Of a stretch of 64,000 bases of DNA, positions 1 to 8,623 are shown one piece after another (within the stretch, counting starts at the first letter, position 1; the number at the start of each line of letters is the position of its first letter). The position numbers and the translations under genes were made by a program. Source of the stretch: Nocardiopsis flavescens (GTDB lineage Bacteria > Actinomycetota > Actinomycetes > Streptosporangiales > Streptosporangiaceae). The notes beneath the pieces are model-generated. The model saw nothing but the letters and a program-made list of their open reading frames with translations, did not search any database and was not told the DNA's origin. The DNA is taken from positions 62,001-126,000 of the forward strand of contig NZ_FQZK01000012.1 of the NCBI RefSeq assembly GCF_900141985.1. The letters are read 5' to 3'.

Positions 1-825
1 GACCGGGTCGCCGGTGGCCTCCAGCGCCCCGTGCACCTCGGTCCCGTCGTCGAGGACCACGACCGCGGAGTCGTAGGGGTGGTCCAGCGCCGCCACCACG
101 TAGCCGTGGGAGGCTAGGCCCTCGGCCCACACGGTGTTCTGGGTGCGGACCCCGCCCAGACCGGGCGAGAAGAGCACCACCGGGTGCGGGCCCGGGGCGG
201 GCCGGGCGTCGGGGACCGCGCGGGCGCCGGCCGCCGCCGCGTCGGTCAGCACGATCTCGGGGACCCCGAACCCGGCGGCCAGGCCGCGGGCGACGGCGTC
301 CGCCTCGGCGGGGTCGCGCCCCAGGTAGAGCGCGGGCTCCCCGGCGGTGTCCGGGGCCGCCGGGTACCAGACCCGGGCGACGACCACGCGGTGGTCCGAC
401 GGGTCCTCGGTCCAGGTCTCCTCCCGGTCGGGGTCCTCCCACTGCACGGTGACCGCGCCGACGGGGTGCGGTCCGGAGGGCTCGGGGAAGACCGGGACGG
501 GGATCGCCCACGCGCCCAGGCCGCCCAGGCCCGCCGTGCCCAGGCAGGCGAGCAGGGTGAGCGTGAACCCGGTGGCGCGCAGGCCCCGCCGCCGGTCCGG
601 GCGCGGCGTCCGCAGGCGCAGGGCCCCCAGGGCCAGGGCGATGAGCGCGCCCCCGGCGAGGGGGAGCCACTGCCAGCGGGGGTCGGTCAGCGCCCCGGAG
701 GCGGCGCAGCCGACCACGACGAACATCGCCGAGACCACGGCGGGGCGCCCGACCCGGACCGGGAGGCACAGGGTGAGTAGCAGGAAGCCGATCGCGCCCA
801 GGAGAAGGGCCTCCGACCAGGTCAT
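1..825 (-). CDS. Membrane-anchored alpha/beta-hydrolase, PAF-acetylhydrolase-like (C-terminus cut by window edge)
   Basis: Reading leftwards from an ATG at 825 the frame is open to the window edge, giving 275 residues with the C-terminus missing. The N-terminal ~110 residues hold three hydrophobic segments (for example SEALLLGAIGFLLLTLCL and ATGFTLTLLACLGTAGLGGL), so the enzyme is probably membrane-tethered with its catalytic part outside. The later part has the hydrolase strand-turn PHPVVLFSPGLGGVRTQN followed by LASHGYVVAALDHPYDSA, the pattern of actinobacterial PAF-acetylhydrolase/dienelactone-hydrolase-like proteins. The nucleophile elbow (GxSxG) and His would lie in the missing part, so catalysis cannot be checked. 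The substrate is unknown. Fold assignment is fairly secure; esterase function is inferred. Confidence 0.7.
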   Translation of the reverse strand, partial: MTWSEALLLGAIGFLLLTLCLPVRVGRPAVVSAMFVVVGCAASGALTDPRWQWLPLAGGALIALALGALRLRTPRPDRRRGLRATGFTLTLLACLGTAGLGGLGAWAIPVPVFPEPSGPHPVGAVTVQWEDPDREETWTEDPSDHRVVVARVWYPAAPDTAGEPALYLGRDPAEADAVARGLAAGFGVPEIVLTDAAAAGARAVPDARPAPGPHPVVLFSPGLGGVRTQNTVWAEGLASHGYVVAALDHPYDSAVVVLDDGTEVHGALEATGDPV

Positions 826-1029
826 GGACGTCCTTCCGGGGGGGAGCGGGAGGCGCCGCCGCGGCGCGTCCGCGAAGACACTACGGTGCGGCGCGGGGCC
901 GCGCATCGTCCGGGAGGAGGCAATCGGGGGGATTTCCCGCGCGGGGGCGCGGCGGGAGGGCGCGGCCCCCGGAGGTCGCGGGTCCGGGGGCGGCGCGGTG
1001 CAGCGGGTGACGGGGTGTCCGGGCGGGGG

Positions 1030-1551
1030 TCAGCAGGCGTAGGTCCTGCCGTCCGCCGCCCTCCCCCAGTTGCAGGTGCTGATGGAACCCGAGGACGTGT
1101 TGTCGTCCCGGGACTTCGGCTTCTTGAGCCGGAGGTCGGGGTTCCTCGTGGTGCCGTCGTTGGGCAGCACGTGGCGGGCGTAGCCCCGGTACACGTGGTG
1201 GTTCCCCGAGGAGTCCCGGTGGTTGCGCCCGCTGCCGGTGTGCACGTACACACGGGCGCCGGCCGGGAGCCGGTAGGACGGCAGGGGCCGCCCGTAGGTG
1301 TTGGTGGTGATGTCGGGGACGTACCCGGCGAGGTCCACCGTCTTCTTCGTGACGTTCCTGACGATGAAGTACTCACCGTTGAGGTTCGTCTGCCGGTTGT
1401 TCTTGATGTCCGCACCGGAGGCGTTGGGCCGTACGTGCGTGATCATCAGCGCGCCGGTCGTGGAGGCGGCCTGCGCGGGGGAGGGCACGGCGGCGAGGGT
1501 CGCCAGGGCCGCCGCTGCGACGAGTGCGGCACGCAACCTTTTCTGCGCCAC
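1030..1551 (-). CDS. Secreted lamin-tail-domain protein
   Basis: This 173-residue protein begins with a clear Sec signal peptide: basic MAQKRLR, a hydrophobic Ala/Leu/Val stretch, and a probable cleavage at AQA|AS near residue 29. The mature part (ALMITHVRPNASG, then GEYFIVRNVTKKTVDLAGY, ending in a Cys-containing tail) matches the small beta-sandwich lamin-tail domain found in many secreted actinobacterial proteins, where it may aid protein or surface binding. Two Cys near the C-terminus (STCNWG and the final Cys) could form a disulfide. It is a single-gene unit, transcribed away from the TetR gene. The domain call is good; the biological role is unknown. Confidence 0.75.
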   Translation of the reverse strand: MAQKRLRAALVAAAALATLAAVPSPAQAASTTGALMITHVRPNASGADIKNNRQTNLNGEYFIVRNVTKKTVDLAGYVPDITTNTYGRPLPSYRLPAGARVYVHTGSGRNHRDSSGNHHVYRGYARHVLPNDGTTRNPDLRLKKPKSRDDNTSSGSISTCNWGRAADGRTYAC

Positions 1552-1985
1552 ATGGGCTCCTTGTCATGAAGGACGTGAGTCCGGTGTCCGAAATTGGAGG
1601 AAGAACACACCCACTGCTGAGGAGACTGTACTGACGGCGGTCGATCCGGGTGGCATTTTCCCGTTCTTTTCCAGATATGCGTCCGCGAGGTTTCTTTCCT
1701 TCGTCAGAGAAATTACGGTCATCACCTTCGCAGTCTGAGGGAAAAGGGGGTTTTTGCAGTCGTATTTCCCTTTGGTGGACCCGCGCCGCACGCCGGTCCG
1801 CGCCGGTTCCCCGGGCCCCGGACACCCCGGGAGTACCTCGGGGAGCGCCGTTCCTGGCACAGTTGCGGTGACACCCCCGTCATCGCCCGTGTCCGCCCCA
1901 GGCGGCCCTGGGCCGGTGGCCGGCGGGCGCGGCCCCGGACGGGGCCGCGGCGAGGACGGGCAGGCATGGGAGAGGAGCACGACAG
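1552..1985. other. Intergenic region between divergent genes
   Basis: 434 bases between the start of the lamin-tail gene and the TetR gene. The stretch from about 1590 to 1770 is noticeably more AT-rich than its surroundings and must hold the leftward promoter of the lamin-tail gene; no convincing -35/-10 pair could be picked. From 1780 to 1985 it is GC-rich and shows no gene. Confidence 0.5.
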
Positions 1986-2618
1986 GTGACCGAGGATCGG
2001 CGGGAGGAGGAGCGGATGGGGCTGCGCGAGCGCAAGAAGATGGCCACCAGGCGCGCCCTCCGGGAGGCCGCGGTGCGACTCGCGCTCGAACACGGCCTGG
2101 AGAACGTCACCGTCGAGGACGTCGCCGCCGACGTCGGGGTCTCCACCCGCACCTTCTTCAACTACTTCGGGACGAAGGAGGAGGCCCTCCTGGGCGAACT
2201 GCCCGGCACCCTCGACGAGGAGGCCACCCGGGAGTTCGCCGCGGGCGGTCCCACCGGGGACTTCACCGACGACCTCATCGGCCTGCTCATCGCCTTCCTC
2301 CTCGACACCGAGGACCTGCCCCGCCAGCGCGAGGAGATGCGGCTGCGCAAGCTCCTGATGGACCGGGAGCCCCAGCTCGTCCCCGGTGTCCTGGCCCGGT
2401 TCCACGACATGGAGCAGGTGGTGGCGCGCGCCATCGCCGAGCGCACGGGCGAGCCGCCCGAGTCCGACCGCCCCCAGCTGGCCGCCGTGACGGCGATGGC
2501 CGTCATGCGGCACACCATGCGCCAGCTGCGCTACTCCGAGGGCGAGGACGCCGCCCGCATCCGGGCGCGCGTCCGCACCGCGTTCCGGGTCCTGGGCGAG
2601 GTGTACGCCCCCCGCTGA
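1986..2618 (+). CDS. TetR-family transcriptional regulator
   Basis: This 210-residue protein has an N-terminal helix-turn-helix (residues ~32-65: VTVEDVAADVGVSTRTFFNYF, then GTKEEAL), the hallmark of TetR repressors, followed by an all-helical ligand/dimer domain. The start is taken as GTG 1986; an ATG at 2016 (MGLRERKK) is also plausible and would remove ten acidic residues. The sequence is closest in style to MftR/AcrR-like regulators with the FFNYF recognition helix. The following PspC gene is 224 bases away and probably separately transcribed, so the target of this repressor is not evident from context. Confidence 0.85.
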   Translation: MTEDRREEERMGLRERKKMATRRALREAAVRLALEHGLENVTVEDVAADVGVSTRTFFNYFGTKEEALLGELPGTLDEEATREFAAGGPTGDFTDDLIGLLIAFLLDTEDLPRQREEMRLRKLLMDREPQLVPGVLARFHDMEQVVARAIAERTGEPPESDRPQLAAVTAMAVMRHTMRQLRYSEGEDAARIRARVRTAFRVLGEVYAPR

Positions 2619-2842
2619 GCGGCCCGGACCGTTCCGCCGGCCGCCGAACGTCGTACCCGGCGCGTAGTGTGCGGTACGACTCGCCGGACGGTGGGAACGC
2701 CGCGTCGGGCGCGTGCGTCGGATCTGTGCGCGCCCCGCCGGGGTGCGACCCGGGGCCCCGTCAGGGGTGTCGGGGGGATGTCAGGGACGCTCCAGGGCTC
2801 TCCCCGATGGGAAAGACCGCCGCCGACGGGCAGGCTGAGGAT

Positions 2843-3103
2843 ATGAACGACAGACTCCAGGGCAAGCGCTTCCGGCGCAGCAACGACAACCGCTTCCTGG
2901 CCGGCGTGTGCGGCGGTATCGCCGACTACTTCGGCATCGACGCCAACATCGTCCGCCTCGTGTTCGTGGTCCTCACCGTGCTCGGCTTCAGCGGCGTCTT
3001 CGTGTACGTCCTCGCGCTGCTGATCATGCCGGCCGAGGGGGAGCGGCACTCGCTGCTCGAACAGATCATCCGCAACTTCCAGGGAAAGCCGGGGCAGAAC
3101 TGA
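2843..3103 (+). CDS. PspC-domain membrane protein
   Basis: An 86-residue protein that is almost entirely a PspC domain: RSNDNRFLAGVCGGIADYFG, then a hydrophobic membrane segment around residues 38-62 ending LALLIMP. PspC domains are small membrane modules; in enterobacteria PspC signals membrane stress, while short stand-alone copies in actinobacteria have no settled role. The start is ATG 2843, which begins MNDRLQGKRF just before the domain; the upstream open frame is only a GC-rich read-through. It has no clear operon partner. The basic tail after the membrane segment is probably cytoplasmic. Confidence 0.85.
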   Translation: MNDRLQGKRFRRSNDNRFLAGVCGGIADYFGIDANIVRLVFVVLTVLGFSGVFVYVLALLIMPAEGERHSLLEQIIRNFQGKPGQN

Positions 3104-3306
3104 TGTGGACCCTCAGAGCACATCCGGGATGGGAACGACGCGAACTCCGCTCGCAGCGCCCCGACCACGAGGCCGAGGAGGAGCGCGAGACCTCCGGCGA
3201 GCGCTGCACCGACTCCGCGGGCCGTCGGCCCCGCCCCTAGGGAACCTCCCGGGGCGGGGTGCGCCGGGCCCGCGTCCGGCGCGGGGGACCGGCGGGGGGC
3301 ACCCGG

Positions 3307-4617
3307 TCAGGACGCGGAGTCGCTCTCCTGCATCCTGCGCGTGACCTCGTCGCTCATCCGCGACCACGGCACCGCCAGCAGCAGCGCGAATACGATGCCC
3401 AGCACGCCCGCGCCCACCACGACCGGGCCGGTGCCGAAGAACTCGGCGAAGAAGCCGCCGGCGAGGATGCCCAGCCCCTGGGCCACCTGAAGCCCCGCCG
3501 CGACCAGGCCGAACGCCAGCGCCCGGCCCTCGCCCGGAACGCACAGCACGAAGGCCGCGTTGGCCACGAACTGGTAGGAGCCGGTGGCACCGGTCACCGC
3601 CAGCGCGACCACCATGAGCCACAGCGGCGGGTCGAACACCCAGGCCAGCAGCGGGACCGACGCCAGCACGGCCAGCGGCCCCAGCAGCCGGAGCCGGGTC
3701 TCCGGCGGTATCAGGCGGGTCAGCACCAGGCCGCCGACCAGGGCGCCGATGGACGTCCCCGCCATGACCACGCCGGCCGCCGTCTCGCCGCCGCCGGCCT
3801 CGGCCGCCAGCGGGGTCGCCAGCCCGTACGGGACCATGTAGAGCCCGGCCAGCCAGGCCATCAGGGCGAGCGTGCGCAGCCGGGGGTCGCCGAAGACCAG
3901 CCGGGCCCCGCCCGCGGTCATCGCGAAGAACCCGCCGCCCTCCTCCTTCTTCCTCCGCTCCGGGGCGGGCCGCGCCCGGACCCCGAACCGCACGATGAGC
4001 GCGGTCACCAGGCACAGCGCCCCGTTGGCCATCACGGTGGCGTGCGGCCCGAACAGGCCCGAGGTGAAGCCGCCCGCCATGAACCCCACCAGCATCCCGA
4101 CCTGCGAGGTCAGCTGGATGATGGCGGTGCTGGCGACGTAGCGCTCCCCCTGCACGATCTCGGTCATCATCGCGGCCCGGGCCGCGGCGAAGGGGATCGC
4201 GGGCAGCACCGAGCAGAACAGCAGCGTCCAGACCGCCCACAGGGGCAGGCCGGGGATGCCGACGGAGGCGACGAGGCCGGCGCGCAGGAGGTCGCAGACC
4301 ACCATCACCCGGCGGCGGGGGAACAGGTCGGCCAGCCCGGACAGCAGCGGGCCGGCGATCAGCGGGGGCAGGAAGCCGAGCGCGATGGTGAAACCCGCGG
4401 CCATGGGGGAGCCGGTGATCTGGTAGACCAGGATGCTCGCCGCGATGTTCAGCAGGTTGGTGCCGATGGTGGACAGGATGTGGGCCGACCAGACGGCGCG
4501 GAACTCGCCGATCGCCATGACCTCGCGGTAGCTGCTGCGCCACGCGTCCTTCCGCGGAGTGGACGAGGACTTGTGGCCCTCGTCGTCAGGCGTCCCGTCG
4601 AGGCGCGGATTGGCCAT
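3307..4617 (-). CDS. MFS transporter, DHA3/EntS-like efflux type
   Basis: A 436-residue polytopic membrane protein with about 12 hydrophobic helices and a mid-protein basic loop (APERRKKEEGG). The loop after TM2 (SGLADLFPRRRVMVV) matches the MFS loop 2-3 signature, and the overall pattern fits the MFS_3 (DHA3) group that includes enterobactin and macrolide exporters. The start is ATG 4617, preceded by GGGAG at a good distance; an in-frame extension upstream lacks transporter features. It is a monocistronic unit, convergent with the PspC gene. Substrate is unknown; drug or siderophore export is the usual role of this group. Confidence 0.85.
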   Translation of the reverse strand: MANPRLDGTPDDEGHKSSSTPRKDAWRSSYREVMAIGEFRAVWSAHILSTIGTNLLNIAASILVYQITGSPMAAGFTIALGFLPPLIAGPLLSGLADLFPRRRVMVVCDLLRAGLVASVGIPGLPLWAVWTLLFCSVLPAIPFAAARAAMMTEIVQGERYVASTAIIQLTSQVGMLVGFMAGGFTSGLFGPHATVMANGALCLVTALIVRFGVRARPAPERRKKEEGGGFFAMTAGGARLVFGDPRLRTLALMAWLAGLYMVPYGLATPLAAEAGGGETAAGVVMAGTSIGALVGGLVLTRLIPPETRLRLLGPLAVLASVPLLAWVFDPPLWLMVVALAVTGATGSYQFVANAAFVLCVPGEGRALAFGLVAAGLQVAQGLGILAGGFFAEFFGTGPVVVGAGVLGIVFALLLAVPWSRMSDEVTRRMQESDSAS

Positions 4618-4914
4618 CCGGCACTCCCTTACTGTTACAGGGTTGAAATCACGCTGTGTCGTGTCCCAATGACCAACCGTCCCGGAACGTGCGCTTCCTC
4701 GCAAGGCATTGCGGGGAATTCGTGTCTGATTCGTTGCTGGGGGTAATGGTGTTTCGGGTGGCGTGATCTTGTTCCCGGCCGCACGGGTAGCGCTTTCCGC
4801 GGCCCGGCTTTCAATAACGCGCGGAGAGGGCGCGCCGGGCCCGGGGGCGGCCCGCGCGCTCCGCCGGGGGCGGCGCCCCCGCGGAACCGGCGGCGGGCGG
4901 CGCCCCGGCCGGGG

Positions 4915-5265
4915 TCAGCCCCAGCCGAGTTCGTGCAGGCGTGCGTCGTCGATACCGAAATGGTGGGCGATCTCGTGGACCACCGTGATCAGGACTTCCT
5001 CGACGACGTCCTCGCGGGTCTCGCAGATGGCGCAGATATCGGCCCGGTAGATGAAGATCTGGTCCGGCAGCACGCCGAAGTAGGAATCACCCCGCTCCGT
5101 CAGCGGAATGCCCTCGTAGAGGCCGAGCAGCCCGTCCGGGGACTCGTCCTGGACGGTGATCACCACGTTGTCGATGAGGCCCGCCAGCTCCGGCGGGATC
5201 TCGTCCAGCGCGTCGGCGACCAGTTCCTCGAACTCCCTGCGCGTCAGTTCCACCACAACCGCCAT
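4915..5265 (-). CDS. Minimal zinc metallopeptidase family protein
   Basis: A 116-residue protein with the zincin motif HEIAHHFGIDD near the C-terminus (HExxH with a following Asp/His), matching the 'metallopeptidase family protein' (minimal gluzincin-like) group found throughout actinobacteria. The N-terminal half (LTRREFEELVADALDEIPPEL, then DNVVITVQDE) is typical of the family. The start is ATG 5265, giving the usual family length of ~115 residues. Its promoter region is shared with the divergent metallophosphoesterase gene 117 bases away. Substrates of this family are not known. Confidence 0.85.
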   Translation of the reverse strand: MAVVVELTRREFEELVADALDEIPPELAGLIDNVVITVQDESPDGLLGLYEGIPLTERGDSYFGVLPDQIFIYRADICAICETREDVVEEVLITVVHEIAHHFGIDDARLHELGWG

Positions 5266-5381
5266 TGTGCCGTCCGGGAACGGGCGCGCCGACCCCGGTC
5301 CGGGGGGAAGGGGATAGCGACATAACACACTGGACGGGAGGAAACATTGGGAACGGTCCCCGTCACCGGCATGATGGGGGG

Positions 5382-6917
5382 GTGTTGTCTTGGGAAGCGA
5401 TCCGCACGTACGACCTCCGCGGGGCCCTCCGCCGGTTCCGCGAGAGCCTGGTCCGGATACGCGCCGGCAGAGCCTGGCGCTGGGCCTGCGTCGTCGTCGC
5501 GGGTCTGGTCGGGGGATGGCTCGGCCTGGCGCTGGCCGGGCAGGTGGTCACCCCCATCGGCCCCGCCGACGTGACGCTGAGCCTCAGCCCCCAGTGGCGC
5601 GGCGAGACCGTCGTCAACGTGGCGCCCCTGGGACAGCTCGCCTTCGAGACCCACAGCGCGCCGCTGCGGCTGGAGGCGACGATCTCCGACATCCGGCTCT
5701 CGGCCGCCCAGGAGATGTTCGCCGACCCCGACGCCATCAACCGGATGGCCGCCGGGATCGGCTCCGACCTGCGCGAGGGCGTCATCGCCCTGGTCGTGCG
5801 GTCGGTGCTCGCCGCCGCCGTCGGCGCCGCCCTCATGGGCCTGCTGCTGTTCCGCAGCGTGTGGCGGGCCCTGGCCGGGTCCGGGGTCTGCCTCGCCGTC
5901 CTGGCCGGGTCCGGAGCCGCCGCCGGCATGACCTTCAACCCGAGCGCCATCGCCGAGCCCCGCTACACCGGGCTCATCGCGGGTGCCCCCCAGGTGGTCG
6001 GCAGCGCCGAGGAGGTGGTGGGCCGGTTCAACGAGTACCAGGAGCAGCTCGCCGGGCTGGTCGGCAACGTCGCGATGATCTACGAGGCGACCTCGGGCCT
6101 GCCGGTGTACGAGGAGGACGAGTCCGTCATCCGCGTGCTGCACGTGTCCGACATCCAGCTCAACCCGGCGTCCTGGAGCATCATCCGTACCCTGCTGGAG
6201 CAGTACGCCGTCGACGTCGTCGTGGACTCGGGCGACCTCACCGACCGCGGCAGCGCCGCCGAGGACGTCTTCGCCGACGAGATCTCCAAGCTCGACGTCC
6301 CCTACGTGTGGGTGCGCGGGCAGCACGACTCCATGGGCACCCAGCGCGCGGTGGAGGCCCAGGCCAACGCGGTGGTGCTGGACGGGGAGGTCCGCGAGGT
6401 GGGCGGACTCACCCTGTACGGCGCGGGGGACCCCCGGTACACGCCCGACGCCACCCGGCTCAACCCGACCGCCGAGGGGGTCGCCGCGCTCGGCGAGGAG
6501 CAGGCCGCGGAGGTGATCGGGGGCCGGGAGGAGGTCGACCTCGCCCTCCTGCACACGGAGACGCAGGCGGCGGCGTTCGACGGCGTCGTCCCCCTGGTCC
6601 TCACCGGCGGCGACCACCTGCGCTCCACGCGGCTCACCGACCTGGGCACCCGGTTCCTGGGCCAGGGCTCCACCGGCGGCGCGGGGCTGCGTGGCCTTGA
6701 TCACGGCCGGGGCCGGCCCACCCCCTACCAGGCCTCGGTCCTGTACTTCGACGCCGAGACCGGCCGCCTCCAGGCCCGCGACGACATCGACCTGGGCGGT
6801 CTGGGCCTGACGTCCGCGCAGGTCGAACGCCACATCGAGGCCGACCCCGACCGCCCGGTGGGCGAGCCCGGACCGGCCGGTGACGAGGAGTCCGAGGACG
6901 ACGGCGCCGACCGCTGA
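5382..6917 (+). CDS. Membrane-anchored calcineurin-like metallophosphoesterase with altered metal motifs
   Basis: A 511-residue protein: hydrophobic segments near residues 27-45 and 140-185, then an extracytoplasmic calcineurin-like domain from ~250. The five family motifs are recognisable but several ligands differ: DIQ (D257, Q259) where DxH is usual, GDLTD (D285) intact, GQHD (Q314-H315-D316) where GNHD is usual, a His at 391, and GGDH (409-412) where GHxH is usual. The start is GTG 5382, directly after a G-rich ribosome site; TTG 5385 is an alternative. The C-terminal ~40 residues are acidic and low-complexity. It could be a phosphoesterase with changed metal preference or an inactive relative. 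Confidence 0.8.
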   Translation: MLSWEAIRTYDLRGALRRFRESLVRIRAGRAWRWACVVVAGLVGGWLGLALAGQVVTPIGPADVTLSLSPQWRGETVVNVAPLGQLAFETHSAPLRLEATISDIRLSAAQEMFADPDAINRMAAGIGSDLREGVIALVVRSVLAAAVGAALMGLLLFRSVWRALAGSGVCLAVLAGSGAAAGMTFNPSAIAEPRYTGLIAGAPQVVGSAEEVVGRFNEYQEQLAGLVGNVAMIYEATSGLPVYEEDESVIRVLHVSDIQLNPASWSIIRTLLEQYAVDVVVDSGDLTDRGSAAEDVFADEISKLDVPYVWVRGQHDSMGTQRAVEAQANAVVLDGEVREVGGLTLYGAGDPRYTPDATRLNPTAEGVAALGEEQAAEVIGGREEVDLALLHTETQAAAFDGVVPLVLTGGDHLRSTRLTDLGTRFLGQGSTGGAGLRGLDHGRGRPTPYQASVLYFDAETGRLQARDDIDLGGLGLTSAQVERHIEADPDRPVGEPGPAGDEESEDDGADR

Positions 6918-6979
6918 ACCGGCCGTGCCCGCGGTATCACCGCAGGTCCGGGCGCTTTCCCCGGGATGGTCAAATCGCT

Positions 6980-7008
6980 TTGGTGTTGGTGGGAATCTCC
7001 CCTATGCT
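6980..7008 (+). promoter_or_regulatory. Probable promoter of the tRNA cluster
   Basis: TTGGTG at 6980-6985 and TATGCT at 7003-7008 are 17 bases apart and sit just upstream of tRNA-Glu. This is a reasonable housekeeping-sigma promoter match, judged by eye only. Confidence 0.5.
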
Positions 7009-7023
7009 GGACGTGTCACACGG

Positions 7024-7096
7024 GCCCCCATCGTCTAGCGGCCTAGGACGCCGCCCTTTCAAGGCGGTAGCGCGGGTTCGAATCCCGTTGGGGGTA
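7024..7096 (+). tRNA. tRNA-Glu (TTC)
   Basis: The 73-base sequence folds as a cloverleaf: acceptor GCCCCCA pairs with TGGGGGT (ending in a G-U pair), the anticodon stem CCGCC/GGCGG encloses a loop with anticodon TTC at 7058-7060, and the T-arm contains GGTTCGAATCC. CCA is not encoded. It is the first gene of a three-tRNA cluster. Confidence 0.95.
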
Positions 7097-7180
7097 CGAG
7101 GCGGTTCGACCACTGTCGGATGTCTGGCAGAATGGAACCGCGGACGCGGACCGGGGAGACCCGGAAGGCGCCCGGAGCAA

Positions 7181-7255
7181 GGTCCTGTGGAGCAGTTAGG
7201 AGTGCTCGCCACCCTGTCAAGGTGGAGGCCGCGGGTTCAAATCCCGTCAGGACCG
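7181..7255 (+). tRNA. tRNA-Asp (GTC), copy 1
   Basis: The 75-base sequence has acceptor GGTCCTG pairing with CAGGACC, anticodon stem CCACC/GGTGG, anticodon GTC at 7216-7218 and the T-arm GGTTCAAATCC. CCA is not encoded. The gene is identical over its full length to the tRNA-Asp at 13455-13529. Confidence 0.95.
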
Positions 7256-7276
7256 CACTCGCCGAAACGGCGGTAC

Positions 7277-7350
7277 GGCTAGGTAGCTCAGTTGGTACGA
7301 GCGTCCGCCTGAAAAGCGGAAGGTCGGCGGTTCGACCCCGCCCCTAGCCA
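7277..7350 (+). tRNA. tRNA-Phe (GAA)
   Basis: The 74-base sequence has acceptor GGCTAGG pairing with CCTAGCC, anticodon stem TCCGC/GCGGA, anticodon GAA at 7311-7313 and the T-arm GGTTCGACCCC. CCA is not encoded. It is the last gene of the Glu-Asp-Phe cluster. Confidence 0.95.
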
Positions 7351-7363
7351 CTCACACTGAGCA

Positions 7364-7402
7364 GCACGAACGCCCGGAAGCCGACAGGCTCCGGGCGTTT
7401 TT
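7364..7402 (+). terminator. Rho-independent terminator after the tRNA cluster
   Basis: ACGCCCGGA (7370-7378) pairs perfectly with TCCGGGCGT (7390-7398) and is followed by a short T-run, ending the tRNA-Glu/Asp/Phe transcript. Confidence 0.85.
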
Positions 7403-7822
7403 CGTGCACCAACGACAGCGGCCGGTTCATCCGAGCGCTTCCGATGCTGCCCGCGGCCCGCCCTCCGGCGCCGTGTGCGTGTGGATCCCACGGCCAACGC
7501 CGTGCCCCGCCGGGTGGGACACGAGCGTTTTCGAGACGCCCGCGTTGAGCAGTGTGGACACGCGGGTGTGCGTCCGCCCCCGGAGCCCGTAGGTGTGCTC
7601 GGCGGGCGGAGAGGCCGCCTCGGCGTCTCTCAGGGCCTGTTCCCGTGGCCGCGCGCGCGGCGGGTGAGGGCGGCCGACGTGCCCCGCGTGCCCGGCGTGT
7701 GCCGGGGCGCGGAAGCGGACGGTCCCGGGTACTTGGTGAAACCATCACCGGGGTCTTGCCGGGCTCCTGCGCCGCCCGGGGTACGGGGGGAGAGTGCCCA
7801 GGGGGAGGACGGTGATCGGCGG
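7403..7822. other. Intergenic region without a recognised gene
   Basis: About 420 GC-rich bases between the tRNA terminator and the GntR-type gene. Open frames here are long only because of base composition and show no protein-like sequence. It presumably contains the promoter for the downstream GntR-glycosyltransferase pair, but no clear -35/-10 pair was found. Confidence 0.4.
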
Positions 7823-8620
7823 ATGGCCACGGGTGAGGTGTACGAGCGCGTCGCGGAGGAGCTGCGGCGGCGGATCCGGGACGGGGAACTGGCGCCGGGG
7901 GACCCGCTGCCCGCGCAGACCGGGGCGGGCGGCGGTCGCGACGGGGATCCGTCCGCGGTCCGGCGGGCCCTCGGCCTCCTGCGGGCCGAGGGGCTGGTCG
8001 AGGACGGGCCCGGCGGGCGCGGGGACGTCGTGCGGGCGCCCCGGCGACCGGTCCGCCGTTCCGACGACCGGCACCAGTGGGAGAAGGACCGGGTCCGGGC
8101 GGGACTGGACGAGCGGCTGTCCACCGGCGCCACCGAGCGCGAGACGGGCCTGGAGGTCGACGACCTCGTGTTCAGCGCCGCCTACCGGCGTGTGCGGGCC
8201 GACGCCGTGCTCGCGCGCGCCCTCGGCGTCCCCGAGGGGGCCGAACTGGTGGAGCGCCTCTACCGGACCCGCCACCGGGACGAGCGGGACCCGTTCAGCC
8301 TGGTGCGCTCCTACCTGGTGGCGGAACTCGTCGAGGGCAACCCCGACCTGTTCGACGAGGCGAAGGAGCCCTGGCCCGGCGGCACGCAGAGCCAGCTGCA
8401 CACGGTGGGCATCGAACTGGACCGCGTCGAGGAGCGGGTCACGGCCCGCCCGCCGACCGCGGAGGAGGCGGACGAACTCGGGCTGGGCCCGGGCGCCGCG
8501 GTCATGGTGGTGCACAAGGCCTCGATCGACCTCCGTGGGCGCGTCGCCGACTGGTCCGAGATCATCCTTCCCGGGGACCGCGCCGAAGCGGTCTTCACGA
8601 CCCCGTTGGAGCGCTGGTAG
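7823..8620 (+). CDS. GntR/HutC-type regulator with UTRA domain and abnormal helix-turn-helix
   Basis: A 265-residue protein. The N-terminus (VYERVAEELRRRIRDGELAP, then GDPLPAQT) and VRRALGLLRAEGLV are the ends of a GntR winged helix; the C-terminal part (from ~100: TGLEVDDLVFSAAYRRVRA to the end) is a UTRA effector domain. The middle of the helix-turn-helix reads GAGGGRDGDPSA, which is not helix-like. In the neighbouring frame the same bases encode GRAAVATGIRPRS, which restores a normal motif, so a pair of compensating frameshifts is likely (natural or sequencing). The start is ATG 7823. It lies 3 bases before the glycosyltransferase gene, so the two are co-transcribed. Confidence 0.75.
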   Translation: MATGEVYERVAEELRRRIRDGELAPGDPLPAQTGAGGGRDGDPSAVRRALGLLRAEGLVEDGPGGRGDVVRAPRRPVRRSDDRHQWEKDRVRAGLDERLSTGATERETGLEVDDLVFSAAYRRVRADAVLARALGVPEGAELVERLYRTRHRDERDPFSLVRSYLVAELVEGNPDLFDEAKEPWPGGTQSQLHTVGIELDRVEERVTARPPTAEEADELGLGPGAAVMVVHKASIDLRGRVADWSEIILPGDRAEAVFTTPLERW

Positions 8621-8623
8621 CCG

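Noticed and set aside
3105..3344. 79-residue rightward open frame after the PspC gene
   Set aside because: Arg/Pro-rich composition typical of GC-driven frames, and it runs into the convergent MFS gene.
7024..7350. tRNA cluster considered as a phage/integrative-element attachment site
   Set aside because: No integrase gene and no partial tRNA duplicate in the window; the second tRNA-Asp is a full gene.
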